Source of the DNA: Rhodococcus pyridinivorans | Lineage (GTDB): Bacteria > Actinomycetota > Actinomycetes > Mycobacteriales > Mycobacteriaceae | DNA: 64,000 nucleotides | Reading direction: 5' to 3' | NCBI RefSeq assembly: GCF_900105195.1 | Contig: NZ_FNRX01000002.1 | Location: 186,001 to 250,000, forward strand | Shown here: piece after piece, positions 11,517-20,010 of the stretch | Layout: each line of letters starts with the position of its first letter | Numbering within the stretch: position 1 is the stretch's first letter | Notes under the pieces: model-generated | What the model saw: the letters and a program-made list of their open reading frames with translations, nothing else | Told to the model about the DNA's origin: nothing | The model's database searches: none | Position numbers and translations under genes: made by a program

Positions 11517-12329
11517 GTGCGCACCCTCGCCCGAAAGCCCGACGTACTCGCATTCGCCGGCCTCGCCGTCGCCGTGGTCCTCACCGTCGCCGGTTGCGAG
11601 GGCGACGGGCAGTCCGGCATCCCGACCGAGAGCCCGGAACCGACCGCGGCGGAAACCGTCGAGGAGACCACCCCCGCCGCGACGCCCGCGGTGGTCGTCG
11701 GGGACGTCCCCGGTAATCCCGCCGCCACCGCGGCGCTGCAGGCATGGACGAACGACCTCGTCGGCGGCATCGATGTGGTGGGCAAGTGCTGGACGATCGC
11801 CCCGGAACGGGCCCGGCAGATGTACGCCGACGTCGACGCGATCACCGCCGCGGTGCAGCAGCCGGGCAGGGACGGCCAGTACGCGGTGACGTGGTCGGCC
11901 GGTGGCATCGACCTGTCCGTCCTGCGCAGCGAGATCGCGTCCGGCTACGCGTGCCCGTACGTGAACCCGACCGGCGCGCCGGGCTACACCGACGAGGACG
12001 CCCGCTACGCCGTCGAACGATTCCTCGGACGGGCGATCGGCGCGCCGGTGGATCCGGACGACACCGAGGAGCGGTACCCACTGGTGTGCGAGGCGCGGGG
12101 CACGTGGGATCCCTGGGGCACCGGGAACCCCGGAGTGCCGCCGCTGGCCACCGATCCCGACGTCGTCGGCGACCTCGAATCCTTCGACGCCGCGGCCGCT
12201 TCCGTCACCCCGGTCTCGGAGGTGTACACGAATGTGACGATTCCGATCGTCGAGGCCCGTACACCCCGTGACCTGGTGGTCCTGCTCACCACGGGCAGCA
12301 ACGGGTACTGCCTGGGCGCAGTGGACTGA
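11517..12329 (+). CDS. Putative lipoprotein of unknown function
   Basis: 270 aa. A twin-basic N-terminus and a hydrophobic stretch end in the lipobox LTVAGC, so Cys23 is the predicted lipidated residue. A Thr/Pro/Glu-rich linker follows (about 30-62). The rest is a compact domain with five Cys (GKCWTI, ASGYACPY, PLVCEARG, NGYCLG and the lipobox Cys), which suggests disulfides outside the membrane. The GTG at 11517 has GAAAGG upstream. I do not recognise the family. It is divergent from the acyltransferase gene (63 bp apart). Confidence 0.75.
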   Translation: MRTLARKPDVLAFAGLAVAVVLTVAGCEGDGQSGIPTESPEPTAAETVEETTPAATPAVVVGDVPGNPAATAALQAWTNDLVGGIDVVGKCWTIAPERARQMYADVDAITAAVQQPGRDGQYAVTWSAGGIDLSVLRSEIASGYACPYVNPTGAPGYTDEDARYAVERFLGRAIGAPVDPDDTEERYPLVCEARGTWDPWGTGNPGVPPLATDPDVVGDLESFDAAAASVTPVSEVYTNVTIPIVEARTPRDLVVLLTTGSNGYCLGAVD

Positions 12330-12381
12330 CGGGCGGCGCCTACTCTGGTAGGCGTCGGTCAGCACGTCAGGAGGGTACGAA

Positions 12382-13965
12382 GTGCAGATCACCAGCGTCG
12401 GACACGCCGGTTTCCACATCCAGACCGAAGCGGGGTCCATCCTGTGCGATCCGTGGGTCACGCCCGCGTACTTCGCCTCGTGGGTGCCCTTCCCGGACAA
12501 CACCGGTCTCGACTGGGACGCTCTCGGCAACGTCGACTACCTGTACGTCTCGCATCTGCACAAGGATCACTTCGATCCCGACACGCTGAGCAAGCACGTC
12601 AACAAGGACGCGACCGTCCTGCTGCCCGACTATCCGGTACCGGACCTGCGTCGCGAGCTCGAGAAGCTCGGTTTCTCGAAATTCTTCGAGACCACCGACT
12701 CCGTCAAGCACCGGCTGCGGCACGGCACTATCGAGGTCGCTCCGCAAGCTCCGCTCTCGCCGGGCGATCTCGACATCATGATCATCGCGCTGCGTGCGCC
12801 GGCCGACGGACCGATCGGCGACTCGGGCCTGATCGTCTCCGACGGTGAGTCGACCGTGTTCAACATGAACGACGCGCGGCCGATCGACATGGACGTCATG
12901 CACGAGGCGTTCGGGAAGATCGACATCCACCTGCTGCAGTACTCGGGCGCCATCTGGTACCCGATGGTCTACGACATCCCGAAGAAGACCAAGGCCAACT
13001 TCGGCAAGCAGAAGCGCCAGCGCGGCATGGACCGTTGCCGCAGCTACATCGACCAAGTCGACGCGACGTGGATCGTGCCGTCGGCCGGTCCGCCGGTCTT
13101 CCTCGACGACGACCTGCGCGACCTCAACGACGACCACGGCGACGAGGGCAACATCTTCCCCGACCAGCAGGTCTTCCTCGAGCAACTGCGCATCCACGGC
13201 CGCGAGGGCGGTCTGCTCATGATCCCGGGTTCGGTGGTGGATCTGAAGGGCAGCGAGCCCATGACGCTCACGCACCCGATCCCCGACGAGCAGGTCGAGG
13301 CGATCTTCACGAACAAGGCCGCCTACATCGAGGACATGGCGCAGCGCTTCGCTCCGGTGATCGCGGCGCAGAAGGCGGCCTGGGCTCCCGCCGAGGGCGA
13401 GCCGCTGCTGCCCGCACTCAAGGCGAAGTTCGAGCCGATCATGGCGCAGTCCGATCTCATCTGCGACGGCATCGGTTACCCGGTGGGTCTGGTGATGGGC
13501 GACGAGACCGTGGTGCTCGACTTCCCCAAGCGCGTCGTGCGCGAACCCATCGAGGGAGAAGGCAAGTACCGCTACGGTTTCCGTATCGCTCCCGAGCTCG
13601 TGCGCACGGTTCTGCGCGACGACGAGCCCGACTGGGTCAACACGATCTTCCTGTCCACCCGGTTCACGGCCTGGCGCATCGGCGGATACAACGAGTTCCT
13701 CTACACCTTCTTCAAGTGCCTGACCGACGAGCGCATCGCGTACGCCGACGGCTGGTTCGCCGAGGCGCACGACGACTCGGCGTCGATCGAGTTGGGCGGC
13801 TACGAGATCCAGCGTCGCTGCCCGCACCTGAAGGCCGACCTGTCGAAGTTCGGTGTCGTCGACGGCACCACGCTGACCTGCAACCTGCACGGCTGGCAGT
13901 GGGATCTCGAATCGGGCCGCTGCAAGACCTCGAAGGGTCACGAACTGCGCAGCACCAAGCTGTGA
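12382..13965 (+). CDS. Metallo-beta-lactamase-fold / Rieske [2Fe-2S] two-domain protein
   Basis: 527 aa. The N-terminal two thirds is a beta-lactamase-fold metal hydrolase: VGHAGFHIQTEAGSILCDPW, then VSHLHKDHFD (HxHxDH near residue 56-61). The C-terminal 60 residues are a Rieske domain with RCPHLKAD and CNLHGWQWD, giving CxH...CxxH cluster ligands. The architecture resembles UlaG-like and CMP-Neu5Ac hydroxylase-like proteins, but no partner reductase or sialic acid gene is nearby. It corresponds to Rv3818 by order and domain content (recalled). The GTG start follows CAGGAGGGTACGAA. Oxygenase or hydrolase activity is unproven. Confidence 0.85.
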   Translation: MQITSVGHAGFHIQTEAGSILCDPWVTPAYFASWVPFPDNTGLDWDALGNVDYLYVSHLHKDHFDPDTLSKHVNKDATVLLPDYPVPDLRRELEKLGFSKFFETTDSVKHRLRHGTIEVAPQAPLSPGDLDIMIIALRAPADGPIGDSGLIVSDGESTVFNMNDARPIDMDVMHEAFGKIDIHLLQYSGAIWYPMVYDIPKKTKANFGKQKRQRGMDRCRSYIDQVDATWIVPSAGPPVFLDDDLRDLNDDHGDEGNIFPDQQVFLEQLRIHGREGGLLMIPGSVVDLKGSEPMTLTHPIPDEQVEAIFTNKAAYIEDMAQRFAPVIAAQKAAWAPAEGEPLLPALKAKFEPIMAQSDLICDGIGYPVGLVMGDETVVLDFPKRVVREPIEGEGKYRYGFRIAPELVRTVLRDDEPDWVNTIFLSTRFTAWRIGGYNEFLYTFFKCLTDERIAYADGWFAEAHDDSASIELGGYEIQRRCPHLKADLSKFGVVDGTTLTCNLHGWQWDLESGRCKTSKGHELRSTKL

Positions 13966-13979
13966 TCCGCATCCGGTAG

Positions 13980-15182
13980 TCACCGCTCCCGTTCGGTCCC
14001 GGCGGGTCGCGCCGCGGGCAACAGCCTCGGCGCGACCACGCCCAACCCGACCAGCGGGAGCACCGTCACCGCGACCAGCGCCGCCATCGGCAACCACAGC
14101 GAGCCGATCGCGTAGGCGGCGAAGACCGCCACCGACAGCACCTCGCTCGTCAGGCCGACGACGGACGAGACGGTCGCGCGGGCACGACCGGACATCGTGT
14201 CCTGCAGGCGCGCCTCGGCGACGATCGCCGTGTTGTGCAGCGCGCCGTAGCCCACACCGATCGCCGTGAATCCGGCGATCCCCCCGGCGAGTGCACCACC
14301 GGCGATCAGTGCCGATCCGACGATCACGACGGCACCCATGGTGCGGCCGCTCATCGTCGCAGTCCGTCCGGCGGTCGCGGCACCGACCACCTGTCCGACG
14401 GCCGTCAGCGCGACCAGCACCGGCACGAATCCGGTCTCCGCTCCCGATTCGCGTGCGAGGAGAGCGAAGTACTCGTCGAAGGCGAGGCAGGCGAGCAGGG
14501 CGGCCGCGAGGACGACCGATCGTCGCACCACCCGGTCGGTGCGGATCTCGGACGTTCCCGCGCGCAGCGACGACATGTAGCGGACGAGGACGGTGTCGCC
14601 TCTGCCGGCGATCTCATCGGCCTCCTCCACCTTCGGTGCGGCGGGAAGCGTTCCCACGAGCGCGATGTCGACGACGGTGATCGCGACCGACACCCAGCCC
14701 ACGAGCGCGTAGCCGCCGAGTTCGAACAGCGGTGCCGCCGTGAGGATCGCGACGAAGACACACGTCATCTCACCCGCGTTGGCGTATCCCATGATCGCCG
14801 CGTACCGGTGTTCGCACCCGCGCGCGGCGAGTTCGTCGTACACGAGGGCCTCGAAGGTGCCGGATTTCATCGACTCGCTGATGCCCCATAGGACGAAACC
14901 GAGCGCGAATCCCCAGTAACCGGGCCACACCAGCCACATCGTGAACGCTGCCGTGAGCAGGGCTCCGCTGCCGAACAGCAGACCGCGACGGGAGACGGTG
15001 TCGGCCCACGCACCCGACGGCACCTCGGAGACGAAGGCGACCACCGACCACAGGACGAACAGCGAGGAGATGGAACGGGTGTCGAGACCGTGATCCTCGA
15101 ACAGCAACGCGTACAGGCCGTAGAGCGGCACGAACTCACGGACGGACGCGTACGCGACCACCCGCGCGGACAGCGAGGTCAC
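13980..15182 (-). CDS. Major facilitator superfamily transporter
   Basis: 400 aa with about twelve hydrophobic segments. The motif-A-like loop between TM2 and TM3 reads GAWADTVSRRGLL, and a central cytoplasmic loop (about 190-215) splits two six-helix halves. The pattern fits drug/H+ antiporters or sugar-type MFS exporters; the substrate cannot be told. The GTG at 15182 immediately precedes TSLSARVVAYASVREFVPLYGLYALLF, the first helix. The gene is convergent with the Rieske gene (14 bp between stops) and divergent from the thioesterase. Confidence 0.82.
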   Translation of the reverse strand: MTSLSARVVAYASVREFVPLYGLYALLFEDHGLDTRSISSLFVLWSVVAFVSEVPSGAWADTVSRRGLLFGSGALLTAAFTMWLVWPGYWGFALGFVLWGISESMKSGTFEALVYDELAARGCEHRYAAIMGYANAGEMTCVFVAILTAAPLFELGGYALVGWVSVAITVVDIALVGTLPAAPKVEEADEIAGRGDTVLVRYMSSLRAGTSEIRTDRVVRRSVVLAAALLACLAFDEYFALLARESGAETGFVPVLVALTAVGQVVGAATAGRTATMSGRTMGAVVIVGSALIAGGALAGGIAGFTAIGVGYGALHNTAIVAEARLQDTMSGRARATVSSVVGLTSEVLSVAVFAAYAIGSLWLPMAALVAVTVLPLVGLGVVAPRLLPAARPAGTERER

Positions 15183-15274
15183 CGGATCGGATCAACATCG
15201 ACGGCGCATGCAACGAGAATGGCACGCCCGGCTCCACATGTCACCCCTCCGGAGGTGGGATACGGTCGGTCATC

Positions 15275-15775
15275 GTGAGCACGGACGAGCAACAGCAGCG
15301 GCAGCGTACCTACACGTGGGAGGACCCGGCACCGACGTCGGCGGCCAACCGCGACATGCACGGACTCGACTTCCTGCGCGGGCTGATGGACGGGACGATC
15401 CCGCACCACCCCACCTCCCGCACGCTCGGCTTCACCGTCACCGATGCCGGCGAGGGCTTCGCCGAGGTCACCCTCGAGCCGCAGGAGTTCCACGCCAACG
15501 CGGTGGGCAGCATCCACGGCGGCGTGCTCGCTACCCTCTTCGACACCGCGATGGGCTTCTGCGTGTCGAGCACCCTCGAGGCCGGGGTCGGGTACACGAC
15601 CCTCGACCTGCAGGTCCGCTACGTGCGTCCGGTGCAGACCGGCAAGGGCGTCATCCGTGTGCAGGGCTTCTGCGAGCACACCGGACGTCGCACGGCGACG
15701 GCGCGCGGCGAGGCCCGCGACTCCGAGGGCCGCCTGCTCGCGACGGGTTCGACCACCTGCCTGATCCTGCGCTGA
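15275..15775 (+). CDS. PaaI-family hotdog thioesterase
   Basis: 166 aa, single hotdog fold. The helix motif GSIHGGVLATLFDTAMGFC is diagnostic of the PaaI/YbgC thioesterase group, with Asp of FDTAMG at the catalytic position. TTLDLQVRYVRPVQTGKGVIRVQG is the following beta-sheet edge. It should hydrolyse acyl- or aryl-CoA thioesters. The start is GTG at 15275, with GGAGGTGGGATACGG some 20 bp upstream. It is convergent with the polysaccharide locus (3-bp gap) and marks the left end of that insertion. Confidence 0.88.
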   Translation: MSTDEQQQRQRTYTWEDPAPTSAANRDMHGLDFLRGLMDGTIPHHPTSRTLGFTVTDAGEGFAEVTLEPQEFHANAVGSIHGGVLATLFDTAMGFCVSSTLEAGVGYTTLDLQVRYVRPVQTGKGVIRVQGFCEHTGRRTATARGEARDSEGRLLATGSTTCLILR

Positions 15776-15778
15776 CCT

Positions 15779-17131
15779 CTACGGCAGTCGGCGCGGGGCA
15801 GCGAAGCGGCGGAGGGCAGGTGCCACCGGCCGTCCGCGCAGGAGACCCCGGACACTCCCGGCGTCGATCGCCTTCCGGTACACCACGAGCGCCGCTTCCA
15901 CCGCGGCGACCGTGAGGTCGATGTCGTCGTCGGTGTGGGCCGCCGACACGACGAACGACTGGCCCAGGACCCCGCGGTCGAGCAGTTCGGCGAGGAACAG
16001 CGTCCGGTACTCCTGCGAGGGCGTCCCGTCGGGTCCTCGCGTCGAGAACACCAGGCAGGACGGTCTGCCCTCGACCCGGACGTATTCGTCGAGTCCCATC
16101 TCCGCTGAGAGCGCGTTCACCGCGCTGACCAGGCGCGTTCCGGCGGCCTCCATCCGTTCGATCGGCCGCTCGGTCCCGTACGCGCGTACCACTGCGCGGA
16201 AGGCCGCGAGCGACGCCGCTTCCGGTCCGTGGGTGGTCGAGAGCAGGAAGACCCGTTCGGCGTCGGTCCCGAGTCCGCCGAGTTCCATGTACTCGCGGCG
16301 ACCGGCGAGCGCGGAGATGGGGAATCCGTTCCCCATCGCCTTGCCCCAGCACGACAGGTCGGGCCGCACGCCGTAGACCGACTGCGCCCCGTGCTCCGAC
16401 CAGCGGAACCCGGTGATCATCTCGTCGAGCACCATGAGCGCACCGTGGCGATCGCACAGCCGGCGCACTCCCTCGAGGAATCCGGGTGCGGGTTCTGTTG
16501 TGGCAGTGGCCGCTTCGAGGACGACGCACGCCACGGGGTGCGACGTGAGGGCAGCGTCGAGCGATGCGAGGTCGTTGTAGCGGAAGCGCAGCGTGAGTGA
16601 TCGCGAACTCTCCGGGATGCCCGCGCTCATCGGCGTGGTGCCGATGAACCAGTCGTCGACGGAGAAGAAGGGGTGGTCGCAGACGGCGATGTGATCGCGC
16701 CCCGTGACGGCGCGTGCGAGACGGACCGCCGCGGTGGTGGCGTCGGATCCATTCTTGGCGAACTTGACCATGTCGGCGCCGGGCACGAGCGACAGGAAGT
16801 CCTCGGCCGCCTCGACTTCGAGGAGGGTGGGACGGCTGAAATTCGTCCCTCTGCGCACGGCTTCGGTGACGGCGTCGACGACCGGGCGGTAGCCGTGTCC
16901 CAGCGTCACCGACCGCAGTCCCATCCCGTATTCGACGTAGCGGTTCCCGTCGACGTCCCACACGTGTGCGCCGTTTCCGTGGGTGAGGACCGGCGTCATG
17001 TGTTCGGGATACTGGTCCGGACCACGGGCGTAGGTGTGGGCACCTCCGGGCACGAGTTCGTGGAGGCGCCGCTGGAGGTGGGCGGACCTGTCGAATTTCT
17101 CTGATAGGTCGACGGATTCGGTCATCGTCAT
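15779..17131 (-). CDS. Class III PLP aminotransferase (glutamate-1-semialdehyde aminomutase-like)
   Basis: 450 aa, fold-type I PLP enzyme. Motifs: GGAHTYARGPDQYP near the start, KNGSDATTAAVRLAR (phosphate binding), LMVLDEMITGFR (Asp to the PLP nitrogen), and SCWGKAMGNGFPISA, whose Lys should form the Schiff base. The family includes GSA aminomutases and aminotransferases acting on sugars or polyketides in capsule clusters. Chlorophyll/heme use is unlikely here because its neighbours are GNAT and flippase genes; amination of a cluster-specific metabolite is more likely. The ATG at 17131 overlaps the upstream GNAT stop as ATGA with GGGAG just upstream, and it is the last gene of the minus-strand operon. 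Confidence 0.85.
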   Translation of the reverse strand: MTMTESVDLSEKFDRSAHLQRRLHELVPGGAHTYARGPDQYPEHMTPVLTHGNGAHVWDVDGNRYVEYGMGLRSVTLGHGYRPVVDAVTEAVRRGTNFSRPTLLEVEAAEDFLSLVPGADMVKFAKNGSDATTAAVRLARAVTGRDHIAVCDHPFFSVDDWFIGTTPMSAGIPESSRSLTLRFRYNDLASLDAALTSHPVACVVLEAATATTEPAPGFLEGVRRLCDRHGALMVLDEMITGFRWSEHGAQSVYGVRPDLSCWGKAMGNGFPISALAGRREYMELGGLGTDAERVFLLSTTHGPEAASLAAFRAVVRAYGTERPIERMEAAGTRLVSAVNALSAEMGLDEYVRVEGRPSCLVFSTRGPDGTPSQEYRTLFLAELLDRGVLGQSFVVSAAHTDDDIDLTVAAVEAALVVYRKAIDAGSVRGLLRGRPVAPALRRFAAPRRLP

Positions 17132-18408
17132 TCTCCCGCGGGGGTTGCGTGATCGAGTCTGTGTGTTTCGCTGTCTGCGCTGCCGTCCGCGACCTTGGCC
17201 CACAGGTCGAGATCGCGCAGCCGTTCGTCGCGTGTGGTGATGCCTCGCATCCGTCCTTCGAGGGTGAGCCCGAGCGCCTTCGCGAAACCGGCTGCCACCG
17301 CGTTGCAGGAATCGACCCCGGTCTGCACCCGCTCGATGTTCAGCACCCCGAATGCCCGGTCGAGCAGCCATCCCGCTGCCTGCAGGAGCGCCCGGTGACT
17401 GTCGTCGCCGGTCGCGTCCACACGCAGTGTGGCGTCGTGCCGGACGAGATCGATCGGTTCGAAACCGACTGTGCCGAGGTGCCGGCCGTCCTTCTCCACG
17501 CGGTATCCGAAGGCGTGCCCCGACCAGCCCGCCAGCGGTGAACTCGGTTGCCACATCCCGTCCAGGACGGCGTCCTCCTCCCCGCAGTGTCGTCGCAACA
17601 GAGGAGGAGACAGGGCGTGGACCGGTCGCAGGATCAGCCCACCGACGTGGGCGGGTGCCGCTTGCAGCGCTGCGCGTCCGGGAGCCAGCCGTTTCGCGGT
17701 ACCGAGCACGTACCGACAGCCGATCGCGAGACTTCTCGGCGAGATGCGCCGGTCGACCGAGCACACCGGTAGGACGAGGGGAACCGAGGGATCGGACCAC
17801 TGCGCGGTCAGTCCCTCGCCGGGCACCCGATCGGCCGTCATAGCGAACAGGATGTGGTTCTTGCGACGACCTCCTGCCGCGAAGGACTTCTTCATCGTCG
17901 CCTCCCGGACGAACCCGAGCCGGTCCGCGCCGCGGGCGGCCGGGAGGTTGTCGACACAGATCGGCGCGGTCAGCCGGTACAGTCCCAGGGCGGTGAACGC
18001 GTGGTCCATCAGGATCGATATCGCCAGGTGCCCGATGACCCGACCACCCACCGCCGAATCCATCCAGATACCCAGCTCCGCGGAGCGGCTCACGTGATCG
18101 ATGCCGAACAGGTTGACCTGTCCGGCGAAACGCCCGTCGACTTCGATCACGAAGCCGCGCGACCGGCGGCAGGATCGCAGGTGCAGGCACTCCTGCACCC
18201 ATTCGTCCTGGGTGTGCCGCGCCTCCCAGGACAGCGGACTGGTCGCCCAGAACGGTTCGATGATGGCCCGGTCGCGCAGCCGGATCCGGCGCCACTCCCG
18301 ATGGTCCGAGAACCGCGGGGGCCGGAGCCGGACCACCTCCCCGGACCGCGCGACCGCGGCGAGTTCGGCGGAGCCGTGTTTCTCGGGATGGGTTCTAGGA
18401 ATCGACAC
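17128..18408 (-). CDS. Tandem GNAT-domain acetyltransferase
   Basis: 426 aa with two GNAT folds. The first (about 17-205) is RimJ/RimL-like: VVRLRPPRFSDHREWRRIR, GFVIEVDGRFAGQVNL, ELGIWMDSAVGGRVIG (acetyl-CoA loop), and ARGADRLGFVREA. The second (about 235-415) keeps the overall fold (VGFEPIDLV, GWLLDRAFGVLNIERVQTGVD, ALGLTLEGRMRG) but lacks a canonical RxxGxG/A pyrophosphate loop, so it may be a structural or degenerate copy. An N-acetyl or other acyl transfer to an amino sugar made with the adjacent aminotransferase is a reasonable role. The GTG at 18408 follows GAGGAGAGATACCC. It overlaps the flippase gene by 14 bp. Confidence 0.8.
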   Translation of the reverse strand: MSIPRTHPEKHGSAELAAVARSGEVVRLRPPRFSDHREWRRIRLRDRAIIEPFWATSPLSWEARHTQDEWVQECLHLRSCRRSRGFVIEVDGRFAGQVNLFGIDHVSRSAELGIWMDSAVGGRVIGHLAISILMDHAFTALGLYRLTAPICVDNLPAARGADRLGFVREATMKKSFAAGGRRKNHILFAMTADRVPGEGLTAQWSDPSVPLVLPVCSVDRRISPRSLAIGCRYVLGTAKRLAPGRAALQAAPAHVGGLILRPVHALSPPLLRRHCGEEDAVLDGMWQPSSPLAGWSGHAFGYRVEKDGRHLGTVGFEPIDLVRHDATLRVDATGDDSHRALLQAAGWLLDRAFGVLNIERVQTGVDSCNAVAAGFAKALGLTLEGRMRGITTRDERLRDLDLWAKVADGSADSETHRLDHATPAGE

Positions 18409-19963
18409 GGGTATCTCTCCTCGTCCTGACGGCGGTTGCGACAAGTCGGCGGACCGTGCCGACCAGGTCGGTCGTGGCAGATCTCGCGAACACGCCGAGC
18501 GCCAGAAGATAGGCGGCTGCGAAGACGAGTGCGTCGAGTGCCAACAAGGCGACGGCGGCGAGGGTGGGGTGCGTATCGCTGTGTGCGAGATGGTGTTCGA
18601 ACAACCAGAGCACGACCGTCGCGACTGCCGCAGCGGGCAGCGGGGGAAGGATCGCGCCGGCGAGCTGCGAGAGCGACACCGGGATGCATCTCCTGGCGAG
18701 GGCCATGACGACGATCCCCACGACGATGGCCGTGATCGACACGGACAGTGCTGCTCCGACGAGGCCGAAGAATCCGACGAACACGAGCAGGAGCGCCAGA
18801 CCCACACCGACCTCGGTGAGCGTGTACCAGTTCAGCAGACCCGTCCGGCCGCATCCCTTGATGATCTCCTCGCTCACGCAGATGAACGCCTTGCCGAGGC
18901 TGAGACCGGCCAGGGCGACGACCACCGGTCCGGCTCCGCGCCACGGCTCTCCCAGCACGACGACGACGGCGGGTGTGCCGGCAGCGATCATCAGTCCGGA
19001 ACACGCGGCGGCTCCGATGGTCGCCCACTGCAGGGCGCGCAGATAGGCCGAGACGAGCCTGTCGGGGTCCTTGGCGATCCGTGAGAAGGCAGGAAACAGT
19101 GCGACCGACCCGATCTCGATGATCGCCATCGCCGGGATCCGGGCGATCCGCTGGCCGTACCGGAAGAAGCCGAGGTCGGAGGCGCTGAGCCCTCGGCCGA
19201 CCACCACCGCCTCCGTCGCCGCCTGCACCCGCGAGCCGATCATTCCGAGCACGAGGGGTGCTCCGTAGCGGGCGAGTTCGCGCCAGAGGGCGAACGAGGC
19301 GCGGCCGCGACCCGGCCGCCAGCTGGTGATCGTCCAGACGGATACCACCAGGGTGATGTACGAGACGTAGGTGCCGGCGACCATGCTCCACACGCCCCAG
19401 CCGAGGGCGGCCGTCGACACCGCGACCGTCGCGTAGCTGACGGCGACGGCGGGACCGACGATCAGCCGCCTCTTGACGCTGAATTCGCGTTGCAGCATGG
19501 CTTCCGGCACGTTGGCGACCGAGTAGACCAGCAGTACTCCGGAGGTCGCGGCGGCGACCAGCCCGGCGGTGGTGCTGTCGAAGATCGCCCCGATCACGGG
19601 TGCGGCCGCGAGCGCGCCGATGCTCATGACGATCCCGGCCAGCAGGGTCACGCGGAAGACGGTCTCGGCCGCGTCGGCGACGTCGGTGTCGCGCTGGATG
19701 AGCCCCGACCGCAGTCCACCTTCGACGAATGTGCCGAAGAAGGTCGTGAGAACCGTTCCCGCGACGAAGATCCCGATCTCGGCCGGAGTGAGCAGGCGTG
19801 CGAGGGCGACGGTCTGGGCGAGCGAGACCAGTTCGCAGAAGAGCAACGCGACAGTCGACGCGCCGGCCACCCGTCCGATCGAGGACATCAGCGACCGACC
19901 GGACGAGCCGGTCTCCACCGTCCGGCTCGCAGGGTCCGTCTCTTCGGGGGTCGTGCTGCTCAC
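18395..19963 (-). CDS. Wzx-like oligosaccharide flippase (MATE/MOP superfamily)
   Basis: 522 aa with about fourteen hydrophobic segments, in the polysaccharide-synthase/MOP flippase family. Typical features are ARLLTPAEIGIF in the first loop, EAMLQREFSVKRRLIVGP, and FFRYGQRIARIPA. It should translocate the undecaprenyl/decaprenyl-linked repeat unit across the membrane for polymerisation by the Wzy-like protein encoded divergently. The GTG at 19963 gives a 30-residue polar N-terminus; an ATG 26 codons later (MSSIGRVAG) is an alternative. It is part of the minus-strand operon with the pyruvyltransferase, GNAT and aminotransferase genes. Confidence 0.88.
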   Translation of the reverse strand: MSSTTPEETDPASRTVETGSSGRSLMSSIGRVAGASTVALLFCELVSLAQTVALARLLTPAEIGIFVAGTVLTTFFGTFVEGGLRSGLIQRDTDVADAAETVFRVTLLAGIVMSIGALAAAPVIGAIFDSTTAGLVAAATSGVLLVYSVANVPEAMLQREFSVKRRLIVGPAVAVSYATVAVSTAALGWGVWSMVAGTYVSYITLVVSVWTITSWRPGRGRASFALWRELARYGAPLVLGMIGSRVQAATEAVVVGRGLSASDLGFFRYGQRIARIPAMAIIEIGSVALFPAFSRIAKDPDRLVSAYLRALQWATIGAAACSGLMIAAGTPAVVVVLGEPWRGAGPVVVALAGLSLGKAFICVSEEIIKGCGRTGLLNWYTLTEVGVGLALLLVFVGFFGLVGAALSVSITAIVVGIVVMALARRCIPVSLSQLAGAILPPLPAAAVATVVLWLFEHHLAHSDTHPTLAAVALLALDALVFAAAYLLALGVFARSATTDLVGTVRRLVATAVRTRRDTRVDS

Positions 19964-20010
19964 TCCGGCGACATCCTTCCGACCTGTACTGCTCGGTGAT
20001 CCCAGTGGTC

